Shown: one piece after another, positions 33,296-42,463 of the stretch
How positions within the stretch are numbered: the first letter of the stretch is position 1
Layout: every line of letters starts with the position of its first letter
Source of the DNA: Ellagibacter isourolithinifaciens
GTDB taxonomy: Bacteria; Actinomycetota; Coriobacteriia; Coriobacteriales; Eggerthellaceae
Direction: 5' to 3'
NCBI RefSeq assembly: GCF_008831035.1
Contig: NZ_WAJR01000001.1
Span: 186,001 to 250,000, forward strand
Length of the DNA: 64,000 bases
Notes under the pieces: generated by a model
Seen by the model: only the letters and a program-made list of their open reading frames with translations
The model's database searches: none
Told to the model about the DNA's origin: nothing
Translations under genes and position numbers: made by a program

Positions 33296-34297
33296 TCACC
33301 ACGCGCTAGGCTTCACGCCCCGCAAGCAATATGCCCAGGATTCATCTTGGCCTGCAACAAGCCATCCGTCTTTTTCCAGATCGCGTCGAGTTTCTCGCAT
33401 GTCCCGGCGCAAGGACTCATGATGTGAGCTCCTCCCGCGCATTCGGGGGTCGGTCCCTGCATCAACCCACGCAACGCCGCCGACGCCGCCAACAGGTATG
33501 CGAGAACCGGCAGCAAGACGAATGATAGCACCAACTTGCCTTGCTCTTGAGCGCGATGCGGGCTTTAGGCCATGTATAGAGCAGTTTTCCGCAATAGTCA
33601 GGCTGCAGCACCCTGTCCATACGGGTCGCAAGCCGATTTGCCTCTCAATAGCATCAAGCAGCTCATCTTCGGGGGCATTGCGCCATAGAGGCTCAACGCC
33701 GCTCATCAAGGCCAAACCAGCAGCCTGGATATTCTCAATCGTCTGCACCCTTCTTCGAGGATCCAAGTCAGTCAGATAACCTTCTCCCAAGCGAACAGCA
33801 TGATACGCTGCATCAGCACCTGCCTCCCGAAGCTCGATTGCCTGCTCGAGCGAGAGATCTGGGCCGTTCACCAAAAGAATCACATGGTCGTCAATGACAA
33901 GACGTGCTGCCGCTACAAAGGAAAGCAGCTTCTCGAAAGGGAGCGCGGCCGTCGACATCAGCGAAATTAGATTTGCGCCCTCTTGGCTGAACAAGCGCGC
34001 GAAAGCGAGCAATGCATCCATGTCCATCACGGAGCACTCTCTGCTATTGGAGTCATTGACCTGCGCAAAAGAACAGTATCGGCAATTCCCCGGGCAACGC
34101 AGCGAGTCAAGGCCAATTTGGGCATGCACGAAAGCACGGCCGCGGCACCTCTCCCAAGCCAGCCTCTTCGCCTCCTTTACCACAAGGAGGCTCTCAGGGG
34201 ATTCCTCTGGAAACGAAAGCAGCCACGCGATTTCGTCGCGGCTAAGATGCTCTCCCGAACGTGCCTGTTCGATTATTTTCAAGACGATTCGGTCCAA
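33296..34297 (-). CDS. BioB/HydE-like radical SAM protein, paralogue 2 (divergent)
   Basis: 333 aa from TTG 34297, nine bases after GGGAGG. The cluster motif is C68, C72, C75 in RCPGNCRYCSFAQVN, and YHAVRLGEGYLTDL matches its paralogues. It has diverged: the Cys of (T/M)CVEPVGPE is Gly here (SGVEPLWRN), and the C-terminal AGANLxWAEVG block is reduced to GVGGVAWVDAGTDPR. It may have a different role from paralogues 1 and 3, for example acting on a later intermediate. It follows the desulfurase-methyltransferase fusion by 17 bases, so the two are translationally close. Confidence 0.82.
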   Translation of the reverse strand: MDRIVLKIIEQARSGEHLSRDEIAWLLSFPEESPESLLVVKEAKRLAWERCRGRAFVHAQIGLDSLRCPGNCRYCSFAQVNDSNSRECSVMDMDALLAFARLFSQEGANLISLMSTAALPFEKLLSFVAAARLVIDDHVILLVNGPDLSLEQAIELREAGADAAYHAVRLGEGYLTDLDPRRRVQTIENIQAAGLALMSGVEPLWRNAPEDELLDAIERQIGLRPVWTGCCSLTIAENCSIHGLKPASRSRARQVGAIIRLAAGSRIPVGGVGGVAWVDAGTDPRMRGRSSHHESLRRDMRETRRDLEKDGWLVAGQDESWAYCLRGVKPSAW

Positions 34298-34314
34298 GAG
34301 ATGCAGCCTCCCTG

Positions 34315-36810
34315 CTATTTGTAAGCGCAGATAACCACGCTGCCGCAAGCACCATCCACAGCTTCCCAGACACCTGCGGATTTCAGGGCCTCAACGGACT
34401 CGAGCCTTCCTTTTTTCTTTGCCTTGCCCTGCAGAACGGCGCTCGTGTAAATGCTTTTCACTTCCAAATTCACACGCAAAAATCCAAGCTCTTCAAGAAA
34501 AGTCTCGTATTCTTCCCGCGTAGACACCCCGTTGGTGCATCCCATGATTGCGCACAAATCGCGCTGGGCAGAATCTGGAATCGCTTGCCATGAGACGATG
34601 TCGGAGACCACGAATCGCCCGCCGGGGCGAAGCACGCGAAGAGCCTCAAGCATAACAGCGCGCTTATTGCTGCTAAAGTTAAGAACGCAGTTAGACAAAA
34701 CAACGTCAACCGAATTGTCAGGCAGCGGAATCGACTCGATGTTTCCCTCGATGAACTCAACGTTTTCGGCGTTGGCTTCGCTTGCGTTCTTATTGGCTAG
34801 TTCTATCATCTCGGGGGTCATGTCGAGCCCATAAACATGACCCGAAGCACCCACAAGACGCGATGCGATTATGGCGTCTATGCCTCCGCCGCTTCCCAAA
34901 TCAAGAACGTGCTCGCCGGCCTTGAGCTCTGCCTTCGCCACAGGGTCTCCACAGCCACGCGAAGCCGCGATCGCCGCATCGGGGAGCCCGGCTACGATGC
35001 GGTCATCATATAGCTGCACCGCTTCTCCAACATGGATATCGCACTGCGAAGCCTGCGCGGCCACCTGCGCATAATGGCGGCGAATCGAATCTTCGCGCGC
35101 AAAGGGTTCCTTTAGCGCCCGGCTGCGCGAAAGCAGTCGCACCAACAGACGCAAAGCTAAAAGCGCAGCATCAAGCTCTTCTTTTGTTGTATATGTGGCC
35201 ATGCTAATGCGGCACGTCCCCGTTGCCATGCTAATGCGGCACGTCCCCGTTAAGCCCATACTGGCGTGAAGAGGCAGCGCGCAGTGGCCTCCCGCGCGAA
35301 TCGCCACGCCCAACGATGCGAGGAATTTCGACACGGTAATGGGCTTGACGCCCTCAACCGTGAACGAGACCAAGCCATGAAGACCTTCTTGCGCAGTGTG
35401 GTCTCCCCACACGGTAACGCCTTCTATAGAGCGCAAGCCGTCCATCAAGTAACGGGTCATAACGCGTTCGTGCCTGCAGATGTTGTTCGGGCCCAGACCC
35501 TTCACATAGCGGATAGCCTCTGCCAAACCAATTGCCTGAGAAATCGCAGGAGTGCCCGCCTCATATTGAATGGCCAAGGGACGCAAGTAGTAGCTGCCCT
35601 CGCCCACATGGGAAATCGAGCCGCCGCCCGACATCACAGGGTCCATCTCGTTGAAAGCATCGGCCGAGATCCATAGACACCCAATGCCCATAGGGCCATA
35701 GATCTTATGCCCCGAGAAAGCGACCCAGTCAGCATCAAGCTCGTCAACGCGCATCCCGCAATGAGGCAGCCCCTGCGCTGCATCGATCAAAACTCGAGCA
35801 CCAACGCTCTTGGCGCGCTTAACGAGCCGGTCTAAGGGGTTTTCAACGCCTATCACATTAGACATCTGGGAAAGGGCCACAAGCTTAGGCTTCAGGGCAA
35901 GAGCACGTTCGTAATCTGCCTCGTCGATTGAGCCATCGGAAGATAACCTCACCAATTCGACGTGCGCGCCGACTCGCTGGCTCAGCAGCAGCCATGGAAG
36001 ATAGTTGGAATGATGCTCTGCCAAGGTCGCCACGATAACGTCGCCGCGCTCTATGTTGTGCGACCCCCACGAAAGTGCAACCAGGTTGATGGACTCGGTC
36101 GTATTCCGCGTGAAAACCACCTCACGGCGAGAAGCACCCAGGTACTCCTCCACCGCCTGACGCGCATCGTTGAAAGAAGCGGTTGCCTGCATCGAGAGCT
36201 CATAGGCCCCTCTGTATACGTTCGCGTTTTCGTGCTTGTCAAAATCTTCCATGGCCTGCAGCACCGATGCAGGGCGCTGCGCCGTGGCGGCCGAATCCAA
36301 ATAGGCCAAAGAGCGTCTGTGCTTACGGTCGTTCAACAATGGGAAATCGCGGCGCACGTTTTGCGCGAACTCGTCGGCCCAGGCTAGCTCAGAAGAATAG
36401 CCGCGGCTGTCGCATCTCTCTTTCGCTTCAGATAGCATATCGCGAGCAACATCAAACGCGAAGCCGCATTCAGGGTTTGCGGGCTCGAAATCGTCTTTCT
36501 TACGGGGATCCGCCGATAGACAGGCCAGCTCCCGAGCAGATAGAACCCCGCTTTTACCAAAAGCTTCGATTGACGGAATGCCCGCATCGTTTGCGGAAAG
36601 AAGCTCCTCGCCAAACACAACATCCTCAACGCGCAAGCGTGGCATGGCGCGAAATCCCGAACGATCCAAAGGTTTGCTCAATTCCCCAGCGTCCACCGCA
36701 TCCATTATGCTGCGAGAGACCAAGATCGGGGTTCTCCGGTACCACTCTATCCACGAGGCCACGAGATGCGAAGATGGCTTCTCTTGAAGACGCCTCGAAA
36801 GCTGCGCCAA
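34315..36810 (-). CDS. Cysteine desulfurase (SufS-type)-ArsM-type methyltransferase fusion
   Basis: 831 aa in three parts. Residues 1-150 are unassigned. Residues 150-565 are a class V aminotransferase of the SufS type: RRDFPLLN, YLDSAATAQRP, the PLP lysine K369 in FSGHKIYGPMG and the persulfide cysteine C510 in RAGGHCALPL. Residues 590-780 are a SAM methyltransferase with DLGSGGGIDAI and the three cysteines typical of arsenite methyltransferases: C620 (SRGCGDP), C708 (SNCVLNF) and C758 (MGCTNGVSTREEY). A nine-residue exact tandem duplication (GTCRISMAT, residues 522-539) follows C510. TTG 36810 has AAGGAG six bases upstream. Likely substrates are thiols or a metalloid; selenocysteine lyase activity is an alternative. 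Confidence 0.85.
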   Translation of the reverse strand: MAQLSRRLQEKPSSHLVASWIEWYRRTPILVSRSIMDAVDAGELSKPLDRSGFRAMPRLRVEDVVFGEELLSANDAGIPSIEAFGKSGVLSARELACLSADPRKKDDFEPANPECGFAFDVARDMLSEAKERCDSRGYSSELAWADEFAQNVRRDFPLLNDRKHRRSLAYLDSAATAQRPASVLQAMEDFDKHENANVYRGAYELSMQATASFNDARQAVEEYLGASRREVVFTRNTTESINLVALSWGSHNIERGDVIVATLAEHHSNYLPWLLLSQRVGAHVELVRLSSDGSIDEADYERALALKPKLVALSQMSNVIGVENPLDRLVKRAKSVGARVLIDAAQGLPHCGMRVDELDADWVAFSGHKIYGPMGIGCLWISADAFNEMDPVMSGGGSISHVGEGSYYLRPLAIQYEAGTPAISQAIGLAEAIRYVKGLGPNNICRHERVMTRYLMDGLRSIEGVTVWGDHTAQEGLHGLVSFTVEGVKPITVSKFLASLGVAIRAGGHCALPLHASMGLTGTCRISMATGTCRISMATYTTKEELDAALLALRLLVRLLSRSRALKEPFAREDSIRRHYAQVAAQASQCDIHVGEAVQLYDDRIVAGLPDAAIAASRGCGDPVAKAELKAGEHVLDLGSGGGIDAIIASRLVGASGHVYGLDMTPEMIELANKNASEANAENVEFIEGNIESIPLPDNSVDVVLSNCVLNFSSNKRAVMLEALRVLRPGGRFVVSDIVSWQAIPDSAQRDLCAIMGCTNGVSTREEYETFLEELGFLRVNLEVKSIYTSAVLQGKAKKKGRLESVEALKSAGVWEAVDGACGSVVICAYK
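35198..35251. repeat. 27-bp exact tandem duplication in the fusion gene
   Basis: Units 35198-35224 and 35225-35251 are identical and add nine codons in frame next to the conserved CRxSxAxYN region of the SufS domain. This looks like a recent slippage event. Confidence 0.95.
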
Positions 36811-36864
36811 ATGCTCTCCTTCTTCGTTTCTCAGATGGGAACGCCAGCAGCACGGGCTAGGTTG

Positions 36865-37305
36865 CTAAAGCTTCATCTTCGGGGCGTCAGCCGCTTTCAG
36901 GTCAGCCTTGACAACCTGGACAAGGGCAATCACGAGAGCGATGCCGGCGGGGACCCAAACAAACAAAGCCTTCTGATGACAGGCCATCTCCGCGCTTGCG
37001 CATATTCCAATGCCAAGCGAAGTTGTCAGCACGATTGCAGCAACAGCGCAAACTGCAACAAGGATCGACGAAACGCGACGTCCCTCTTTCGTGGAGCACA
37101 CAAACGAACACAACGCGCCCACAAGCCCCACGATGCCCACTATCGCAGTTGCGACGAAGACCCAATGGCATTTCATAGGAACCATATTGCCAGCCGTCGT
37201 CTCAAGCATCTTCGTGCAACCTTCGATGAAAAGCGACGCGGCAACCATCACAAGCATGCATACGGCAATCGCGGCCGCAGCAGCTTTCCAAACGTTTTTC
37301 CTCAT
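36865..37305 (-). CDS. DUF4418-like membrane protein
   Basis: 146 aa with four hydrophobic helices. Two Met-x-Cys-His motifs, VPMKCHW (after helix 1) and AEMACHQ (between helices 3 and 4), plus further Cys residues, resemble the DUF4418 family, often found with FtsX/MacB-type ABC transporters as here. The paired MxCH motifs suggest thiolate/thioether coordination of a soft metal or metalloid, which is inference. AAAGGGAT precedes the ATG. It lies between the ABC ATPase and the desulfurase fusion in the operon. Confidence 0.75.
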   Translation of the reverse strand: MRKNVWKAAAAAIAVCMLVMVAASLFIEGCTKMLETTAGNMVPMKCHWVFVATAIVGIVGLVGALCSFVCSTKEGRRVSSILVAVCAVAAIVLTTSLGIGICASAEMACHQKALFVWVPAGIALVIALVQVVKADLKAADAPKMKL

Positions 37306-37373
37306 TGAAATCCCTTTCGTAAAGATTCGCGCATCATTAATTCAGTTTCGCCTTTTTAGAAGACATGCGCGCA

Positions 37374-38033
37374 TCAACGCTCGACGAACGTCTTGCCCTC
37401 AAGGTGCATTACACGCTTCGCGCGCGAAGCAAGCGCCTGATCATGCGTTGCATACAGAAGGATCCCGCCCTCTTCCACGCGCGAGAACAGCGTATCCGCA
37501 ACGCTTTGAGAACTCGACGAGTCGAGGTCGTTCGTCGGCTCGTCGGCGATGACGATCGGGGGATCGAGCAGCAAGGCGCGCGCAACGGAAACGCGTCGCT
37601 TCTGCCCGATGCTTAGCTGATACGGAAAATGATCCATGCGGTCGGCAAGGCCAAGATCGGTTAAAAGCGACTGCGCGCGCCGGCGCGCATCGAAGGGCAT
37701 CTTGCCCGCAAAACTTGCAGGGGCGGTAACGTTCTCTATGGCACGAAGCGACCCTACGAGCTGAGTATGCTGAAACACGAAGCCGAAGGTCTCGCGCCGC
37801 AGCGCAGAGAGCTCTTTGTCTCCCATCGAATCGCTGTCTTTTCCGTCGACGATCACCGTTCCGGTCGTCGATGAGAGAAGAAGGCCCAGCATAGAGAGCA
37901 ATGTAGACTTTCCCGACCCGGACGGCGAGACGAAGGCGATGGAATCGCCGGGCTCGGCAGTGAACGAAATGCCTTCCAGGATCACGTTTTCGCCGTATGT
38001 TTTGCCGAGGTTCTCGACTTTCAGATATGCCAT
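37374..38033 (-). CDS. ABC transporter ATP-binding protein (MacB/LolD type)
   Basis: 219 aa. The Walker A is SPSGSGKSTL, the signature is QLSIGQKRRVSVARAL (with I for the second G of LSGGQ) and the Walker B IVIADEPTNDLD. It powers the FtsX-type permease whose stop lies one base upstream of its ATG. Such pairs move lipids, peptides or act mechanically on envelope proteins; a metal or redox role is suggested by the DUF4418-like partner. Confidence 0.92.
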   Translation of the reverse strand: MAYLKVENLGKTYGENVILEGISFTAEPGDSIAFVSPSGSGKSTLLSMLGLLLSSTTGTVIVDGKDSDSMGDKELSALRRETFGFVFQHTQLVGSLRAIENVTAPASFAGKMPFDARRRAQSLLTDLGLADRMDHFPYQLSIGQKRRVSVARALLLDPPIVIADEPTNDLDSSSSQSVADTLFSRVEEGGILLYATHDQALASRAKRVMHLEGKTFVER

Positions 38034-38034
38034 G

Positions 38035-39357
38035 TTAATCGATATCCCCCTGTTGCATTGCCAACGATGGATCCAACCGCCCGACTTGACGAAGCGGCCA
38101 AACGACCGACAGGAAAGACACAAAAGCAAACAGGGCAATGATACCCAAGCAAAATACCGCAACTGCCGGAGCGCCCAAGCCCACGAAGGGGAACGCCAAA
38201 GTGTCAAGAAGCAGGGAAATGAGCGACTCATAGGCCACCGCTCCCAAAGCAAGGCCGACAACCAGTCCAATTACCACAAGGCAGCAAACCTCGCCGCCGA
38301 TGAGCTTCCTGATATCTGACTTGCTTGCGCCGATTGCGCGGTACAAAGCCAGCTCGCTCTTCCTGTCCCACACGCACGAGTAGAATCGCGCGAAAATCTG
38401 AAGGAGAGTTACGACCAACATAAGCACCGCCGACCCGGCGAGAAGAACAAACACAGCCTTGAGCTGAGCCTGTGCGCGCTCTGCGGTCTCCGAATGCTCA
38501 ACATAGGAAAGCTCGCGCATAAGGTTCAGCTTGGTCTCAACGCGAGTGAGCTGCTCATCGTCGATCTCGACCATGATGCAACTGACCAGCTCGGATGGAT
38601 CCCCGTACATATCCCAATAGCGCTCGTTGCCATCGGTATTGCGAGATATCTCCCGTGCGGTATCGATGTCCATGACGATGGACTCGTCAAGTTCTCCGCC
38701 CGACTCGGCCATCGTGGAAACCACGTTGTACGGCTTGCCCAAGATTGAGATCTGCCCTTGCGAGATGCCGTCGACGCGACTGCCGACGACGACTTCGTTC
38801 GCACCGAGCTCGCCGGCGAACCCTTCATCCAAAAGGGGCGTTACCACGAAATCGGTGGTGAAATCGACGCCAATGAGACGCGTGGGGCTTGTCGCCGAAC
38901 AGCAGGATTGGTCGAGCGTTTGGCTAAAGAACTGCCCCGTCACGCGCGTAACTCCCTCAATGTCAGAAACGGCACGCACCTCATCTTCGGTCATGTACAT
39001 CGACACCGGTGCGCCCGTGAACAGAAGGTCAGCACCGGTCAAGTATTTCTCGGCATCGGCTGGAACCACCATGATGTCAGCGCCACCGCGCTCGCCCGAC
39101 AACTCTATGCCCTTCGTAACGCCTCCGTAAACAAGGCCGAACGCGAGAATCAACGCCGCGCTCAGCGCGACAGATGCGATGATCGACGCCGTTTGCACTT
39201 TACGCATGCGCAAGCTGCGCAGTATCAACGAACCCAACGCCTTCCCTTTCCCTTCGTCTCTCGATTTCTCCCTCGTGCAGCGCGGCTTTCGCCCCACAAA
39301 CCGTTCGCTCAAGCGGCTCGTCAAAGCAATGAGCCTTGGCGAGCCGCCCTGTGTCAT
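38035..39357 (-). CDS. FtsX/MacB-type ABC permease with Ser-Cys-Cys motif
   Basis: 440 aa. One helix near residue 60, a large extracytoplasmic domain (about residues 85-295) and three C-terminal helices form the MacB layout. The external domain has the unusual SCC motif in TLDQSCCSATSP, a possible thiol ligand pair exposed outside the membrane. The first 40 residues are a basic extension before the usual LILRSLRMRKVQTAS start, so translation may begin later than ATG 39357; no clear Shine-Dalgarno helps decide. Confidence 0.87.
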   Translation of the reverse strand: MTQGGSPRLIALTSRLSERFVGRKPRCTREKSRDEGKGKALGSLILRSLRMRKVQTASIIASVALSAALILAFGLVYGGVTKGIELSGERGGADIMVVPADAEKYLTGADLLFTGAPVSMYMTEDEVRAVSDIEGVTRVTGQFFSQTLDQSCCSATSPTRLIGVDFTTDFVVTPLLDEGFAGELGANEVVVGSRVDGISQGQISILGKPYNVVSTMAESGGELDESIVMDIDTAREISRNTDGNERYWDMYGDPSELVSCIMVEIDDEQLTRVETKLNLMRELSYVEHSETAERAQAQLKAVFVLLAGSAVLMLVVTLLQIFARFYSCVWDRKSELALYRAIGASKSDIRKLIGGEVCCLVVIGLVVGLALGAVAYESLISLLLDTLAFPFVGLGAPAVAVFCLGIIALFAFVSFLSVVWPLRQVGRLDPSLAMQQGDID

Positions 39358-39390
39358 CAAAAGAGATGTGCCTAATTGCGCTTACGATAA

Positions 39391-40524
39391 CTAGATGGTG
39401 TAAATCTCACCCAACTCGGCCAAGCGAGCAGCGCAGCCCTTCGTGTCGGCCGTGTCCTTCGCGACGTCGCCGCGGAAGTCAACCACCATGTCGACAAGGC
39501 TGTCGAGGTAGGCATCGACCTTCGAAGCATCAGCAGGAGCTTCGGTGAGCACGCCCGCGTCGTAGAGCTCGCGCCAACGCTCCTTGCTCGAAGCGCGCAT
39601 GTCCTTCTCGTTGCCATGGCCCCACAAGTAGTTCACGGTCAAGCCGCGCTGGATCTCGGGGAACGCGTTATCGGCATAGCCCTTCTCCATGGCCATGTCG
39701 ATGGCTCGCTGGGGATCTTCGTTGATGTAGTCGCTGGCCATTGCCATCGCCTTCGTCAGCTTATCGCCCATCTCGGGGTACTTGGCGAGGTTGTTCGAAT
39801 TGCAGCCGATGAAGCAGCAGTAGTACTCGCCAAGATCCTCGCAAGACGTGTAGAAGAAATGGACATCATCTTTGTTGTTCCAGCGAATAGGATAGGTGGT
39901 GGCATCGGAGCCGCACGCTGCGTCGATCTCGCCGTTCTTCAACGCATCCGCGATGGTCGAGCCGGAGTACTTCACCCATTCAATGGTGGAGGGGTCGCCG
40001 CCTTCGCGGGCGCACAGCGAGATGCACTCAGTGTATGCGGGGCCGTTCATCATGGTGGTGCCCACGCGGCGACCGGCGAGGTCTTTGCAGGATTTGATGT
40101 CGGGGTTGTTCGTGACGCCCGACCAGCAACCCACATGGATTGTGTCGAGGTGCTTCAAAGGCATGCCCTGGTAAATGGCTGGGAAGTCGCCGGGGGTCGA
40201 CTCGAAGAAGTCGATCTCGTCGTTAGCGAGCAGGATGGACACGTCGCTCGTGATCAAAGTGATCTTCGGGTCGAGGCCCGCTTCCTCGAAATAGCCGTTC
40301 TCGATAGCCACGTACACGGGAAGCTCGCACGGGGAGCCGCCCCAGTAGCCGATGGTGCACGGCGTCTTGTCACTCGACGCAGCAGCAGAGCTGCTCTCCT
40401 GCTTGGCAGACTCGCCGCCGGCGCAACCAGCCACAACGCCGCCCATCGCTGCAACCGCCGCCGTAGCACCGGCAGCCTTCACGAACGAGCGACGGCTCAA
40501 GCCCTTGCTAGTACTTTCCTTCAT
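39391..40524 (-). CDS. Cysteine-rich NitT/TauT-type substrate-binding lipoprotein (Tat-exported)
   Basis: 377 aa of the SsuA/THI5-like periplasmic-binding family. The N-terminus has a twin-arginine motif (SRRSFVKAAG) and a lipobox ending in VVAGC. The mature part contains 12 further cysteines, including TPCTIGYWGGSPCE and SCEDLGEYYCCFIGC, which is unusual for an exported binding protein and would fit export already folded through Tat. Family ligands include taurine, sulfonates and thiamine-type pyrimidines; the cysteines suggest a soft-metal, metalloid or thiol-bearing ligand. AAGGGAC precedes the ATG. Confidence 0.88.
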   Translation of the reverse strand: MKESTSKGLSRRSFVKAAGATAAVAAMGGVVAGCAGGESAKQESSSAAASSDKTPCTIGYWGGSPCELPVYVAIENGYFEEAGLDPKITLITSDVSILLANDEIDFFESTPGDFPAIYQGMPLKHLDTIHVGCWSGVTNNPDIKSCKDLAGRRVGTTMMNGPAYTECISLCAREGGDPSTIEWVKYSGSTIADALKNGEIDAACGSDATTYPIRWNNKDDVHFFYTSCEDLGEYYCCFIGCNSNNLAKYPEMGDKLTKAMAMASDYINEDPQRAIDMAMEKGYADNAFPEIQRGLTVNYLWGHGNEKDMRASSKERWRELYDAGVLTEAPADASKVDAYLDSLVDMVVDFRGDVAKDTADTKGCAARLAELGEIYTI

Positions 40525-40619
40525 ATTGTCCCTTTCCCTTTTGTCTTCATCGATTCCCGAACCGCCCGATCTGATCGGCGGCCCTTCCTGTCATCAAACA
40601 GCGCGAAGCTGAGTGAGCA

Positions 40620-41693
40620 CTACCAACGCACAAGGCCCTTCTGCCACCTGAGCAGCCAATTGCGCACCGCGAACATCAAAGCCGTCAGGGTGGCGAAGAT
40701 GATTATCATGGCCAAAACGTAAGCGAACACTACGCCGAAGTTCGCGATGGTTCCCCATGTGCTCACGGCGAGCGCAAGGCCAGACTTGACGCCGCAAAGC
40801 TCTGCCGCCGACAACGCCCCGAACGAACCGGCAAGGGCCATGAACAGGGCATCGGCTAATGCGGGCGCAGCGGCCGGGATCATCACATGGGCTACGATGC
40901 GCGTTTTCGATGCCCCGAGCGTTTGAGCCCTTTCGATCAGCGCGATATCAGTGTTCTTAATGGCATTCGACAACATGAGCGTCATGGGGAACCAAGCAGC
41001 CAGCACGATCGCCGCCACCGATCCCGCATGGCTCGACCCGAACATCTTCACGAACACGGGAAGCCACACCAAACCGGGCACGGGACCCACAATTTTCAGC
41101 AGCGGCGCAAGCCAATAGTTCGCCAAGCGCGAGCAGCCGCATAAAACGCCCGAAGCAAACCCCAAAATCAAGCCAATGCTAAGGCCCTCAAACAGCAACA
41201 ACAAAGACGCTTGCGCCGACTCGATCACCTTGAGGTGGTTAACCGTGAGCTGCTCGAGCACTTTGTCGGGGCTCGGGATAAACGGCAGTTTCATATACCC
41301 AGTCTTCAGCGTGGCAATATCCCAAACTTCAAGGAACACAAAGAGAAACGCCAGCAGCCAAGAGAGCCTAAGAGCCTTCTTGCGGACAGGGACGATAAAC
41401 AAGCCCAGCAGCCAAACGACCGTCCAAACGCCCGCGCACCCCAACAAGAAGGGCGCCCAATACTTCGGAACATAGGTTGCCGGATATACATTGGGAACAA
41501 GGACATGCACTAGATACGCAAGGAAGATGCCCGCAAAAGGTATGAGCATCTTCGCCGCTTCCGTCGAACGCGCCCGGAGAACCACCCTTCGCTCGGGGGG
41601 AACATCAGAATCGCGTATCATGAGGCTCTCGATTGAAGCCGTATCCTTTTGGTTTGAGCTGTCGGCTTCAGTTGAGGCAGAAAATCTCGCCAT
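40620..41693 (-). CDS. NitT/TauT-type ABC permease B
   Basis: 357 aa with two N-terminal helices before the usual six-helix BPD core. The EAA-like loop is ERAQTLGASKTRIVAHVMIP. It shares with permease A the unusual N-terminal pattern VPNVYPATYVPKY and arose by duplication, so the importer probably uses a heterodimeric membrane channel. AGGAGAAGG sets the start, 11 bases after the ATPase stop. Confidence 0.92.
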   Translation of the reverse strand: MARFSASTEADSSNQKDTASIESLMIRDSDVPPERRVVLRARSTEAAKMLIPFAGIFLAYLVHVLVPNVYPATYVPKYWAPFLLGCAGVWTVVWLLGLFIVPVRKKALRLSWLLAFLFVFLEVWDIATLKTGYMKLPFIPSPDKVLEQLTVNHLKVIESAQASLLLLFEGLSIGLILGFASGVLCGCSRLANYWLAPLLKIVGPVPGLVWLPVFVKMFGSSHAGSVAAIVLAAWFPMTLMLSNAIKNTDIALIERAQTLGASKTRIVAHVMIPAAAPALADALFMALAGSFGALSAAELCGVKSGLALAVSTWGTIANFGVVFAYVLAMIIIFATLTALMFAVRNWLLRWQKGLVRW

Positions 41694-41704
41694 TGAACCT
41701 TCTC

Positions 41705-42463
41705 CTACTCAAACCTAAGAGCGTCGAGGATCTCGTGGCGCTTCGCGATGAACTCGCTGGATATGCGATCGCGGGGATGCGGCAAGTCAACGGGAATCTC
41801 GGCCACTTTCGTACCAGGACGAGGAGAGAGAACCACAACCCTGTCGGCAAGGTATACCGCCTCTTCGATGTCGTGGGTCACGAGCAAGACAATTGGCTTG
41901 AATTTCACGCACATAGCCAAGATTTCATCCTGAATAACGGCACGCGTGAAAGCATCAAGAGCCGAAAGAGGCTCATCGAGCAGCAGCACGTCAGGATCCA
42001 TCACCAGCGTCTGGGCGATTGCCACGCGAGCGGCCATGCCGCCCGAGATCTGATGCGGGTATGACTTCTCGAAGCCGGCAAGGCCCATGAGGTCGATCAT
42101 CTCCTGCACGCGATGCCGGTTTTCCTTGTACGTGCCGTTTGCCTTCAACCCGAAGGCGACGTTTTTCTCAACCGTCAGCCATGGGTAGAGGTTAGCCTGC
42201 TGAAAGACGAATCCGCGATTCGGGTCGGGGCCCGTGATAGGGCTGCCATTGTAGGTGAGCTCGCCTGACTGAGGTGTATCCAGGCCGGCCACCAAGCGCA
42301 AGAAAGTTGACTTTCCGCAACCGGAAGGGCCGATCAAGGCAACAACCTCGCCCTGTTTCACCTCGAAATCAAAGTCGCTCAAAGCAACCAATTCGGTTCC
42401 ATCGTCTGTTTTAAACGCGCGCTTGATACCTTGGGCAATAAGATGATGATTGGACACTACCAT
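41705..42463 (-). CDS. NitT/TauT-type ABC ATP-binding protein
   Basis: 252 aa. Walker A is GPSGCGKSTFL, the signature HQISGGMAARVAIAQTL and Walker B VLLLDEPLSALD, typical of SsuB/TauB-like subunits. ATG 42463, with GAAGGGAG upstream, overlaps the end of permease A by seven bases; longer in-frame openings overlap more. It energises both flanking permeases. Confidence 0.94.
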   Translation of the reverse strand: MVVSNHHLIAQGIKRAFKTDDGTELVALSDFDFEVKQGEVVALIGPSGCGKSTFLRLVAGLDTPQSGELTYNGSPITGPDPNRGFVFQQANLYPWLTVEKNVAFGLKANGTYKENRHRVQEMIDLMGLAGFEKSYPHQISGGMAARVAIAQTLVMDPDVLLLDEPLSALDAFTRAVIQDEILAMCVKFKPIVLLVTHDIEEAVYLADRVVVLSPRPGTKVAEIPVDLPHPRDRISSEFIAKRHEILDALRFE

